NCBI GenBank assembly: GCA_023450775.1
Contig: JAEXGP010000133.1
Coordinates: 1-6,406, forward strand
Origin: Actinomycetes bacterium
GTDB taxonomy: Bacteria; Actinomycetota; Acidimicrobiia; Acidimicrobiales; Microtrichaceae
Direction of reading: 5' to 3'
Length of the DNA: 6,406 nucleotides
The notes under the pieces are model-generated. The model saw nothing but the letters and a program-made list of their open reading frames with translations. It had not been told where the DNA came from and made no database searches. Within the stretch, counting starts at the first letter, position 1. The number at the start of each line of letters is the position of its first letter. Positions 5,949 to 6,406 of the stretch are shown one piece after another. The position numbers were made by a program, and so were the translations under genes.

Positions 5949-6359
5949 TCAGACCAGGCCGTCCTCGTCCTCGACCACGCGGGCCAGCCGCTTGGGCGCG
6001 ACGAGCGCGTACGAGGTGCGGACCCACTCGCGGATCTCGGCCCAGCGTGCCGTGCCCGCCCGCGCCGGCACGGTGACCGAGACCCAGCCGTGACGGCCCA
6101 GGCCGTAACCGGCCGGCTCCGCGGCGTCGTCGGTGGCGATGACCGCAGCGGCCTCCTCACGAGGCAACTTCACCGTCAGGTGCCCGGCGTCGCGGTCGCA
6201 GAACACGAAGTTCTTCCCCCTCACCCGGAACGTGGGGTGGTCGCCCCATTCGGCGATGTCCACCCGTTCCGCCTCTGGGAGCTCCCCGACGATCCGCTCG
6301 AGTCGTTCCATGCGGTTGGCCACGATCGCTGTCCCTTCGTCGTCCCTACTCTCCCCCAT
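5949..6359 (-). CDS. MmcQ/YjbR-family (DUF419) protein
   Basis: A small protein of the MmcQ/YjbR family, which has a CyaY-like fold and is often labelled DNA-binding, although its biochemical role is not settled. Conserved family features are visible: LPEAERVDIAEWGDHPTFRV (27-46), RGKNFVFCD (47-55), LTVKLPREE (61-69), the GRHGWVSVTV strand (88-97), and the ending with W and SYALVAPKRLA (116-126). Start choice: ATG 6359 has GAGG 7 bases upstream but overlaps the preceding gene's end and adds an Asp/Glu-rich lead; GTG 6323, behind GAAGGGA, would give 124 residues, closer to the usual 115-125. The core is certain under either start. It probably belongs to an operon with the partial gene at the right edge and could be read through toward msrA. 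Confidence 0.85.
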   Translation of the reverse strand: MGESRDDEGTAIVANRMERLERIVGELPEAERVDIAEWGDHPTFRVRGKNFVFCDRDAGHLTVKLPREEAAAVIATDDAAEPAGYGLGRHGWVSVTVPARAGTARWAEIREWVRTSYALVAPKRLARVVEDEDGLV

Positions 6360-6406
6360 GTCCCGGCCTCGCCTCGGCCTCGGCGGCGAGGGCCTTGCGG
6401 TCGGGT
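6346..6406 (-). CDS. C-terminal tail of an unidentified protein, cut by the window edge
   Basis: On the minus strand a frame enters from the right edge and reads PDRKALAAEAEARPGHGGE before a TAG at 6346-6348. The codons mostly end in G or C and the Ala/Glu/Arg composition looks like a C-terminal helix of a real protein. It would end 14 bases inside the MmcQ/YjbR frame if that gene starts at 6359, or 22 bases before the alternative GTG start at 6323. Either spacing fits co-transcription. Too little is visible to name the product. Confidence 0.4.
   Translation of the reverse strand, partial: PDRKALAAEAEARPGHGGE

Noticed and set aside
5390..6160. 256-codon minus-strand frame across msrA and the MmcQ/YjbR gene
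   Set aside because: It overlaps two well-supported genes in the wrong frame and is Arg/Pro/Ser-rich.

Overview
The window is GC-rich (clearly above 65%), has strong GC preference at third codon positions and uses GTG as well as ATG starts. A B-type DyP peroxidase with an actinobacterial-style encapsulin-targeting tail and an MsrA with the two-cysteine layout known from mycobacteria both point to a high-GC actinobacterium (Actinomycetota). The exact lineage cannot be read from the sequence. I see no rRNA, tRNA, CRISPR array, insertion sequence or phage gene.

Layout, left to right. (1) 76-588, minus: a small secreted, extremely acidic protein with no basic residue after the signal peptide. 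(2) 714-1760, minus: a B-type dye-decolourising peroxidase ending in SLGIGSLRGS, which matches encapsulin cargo-loading peptides; no encapsulin gene lies in the window. (3) 1761-2102: a 342-base gap with two perfect stem-loops, probably the 3' end of the next gene's transcript plus the peroxidase promoter. (4) 2103 to about 4475, minus: a YdeP/FdhF-type molybdopterin oxidoreductase. (5) about 4476-4703: a divergent intergenic region. (6) 4704-5300, plus: an unrecognised small membrane protein with about four membrane segments, the only plus-strand gene. (7) 5287-5787, minus: peptide methionine sulfoxide reductase MsrA, overlapping the membrane gene tail to tail by 14 bases next to a perfect 26-bp palindrome. 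(8) 5949-6359, minus: an MmcQ/YjbR-family protein. (9) 6346 to the right edge, minus: probable C-terminal tail of another gene, running into the MmcQ/YjbR gene.

The recognisable enzymes share a redox or stress theme: a haem peroxidase probably destined for a protein nanocompartment, a molybdenum oxidoreductase whose E. coli relative is linked to acid resistance, and a repair enzyme for oxidised methionine. The grouping suggests an oxidative/acid stress neighbourhood, but the genes sit in several transcription units and nothing in the sequence proves co-regulation. The most notable points are the encapsulin-type tail without an adjacent encapsulin, the highly charged secreted protein beside it, and several perfect palindromes at gene ends.
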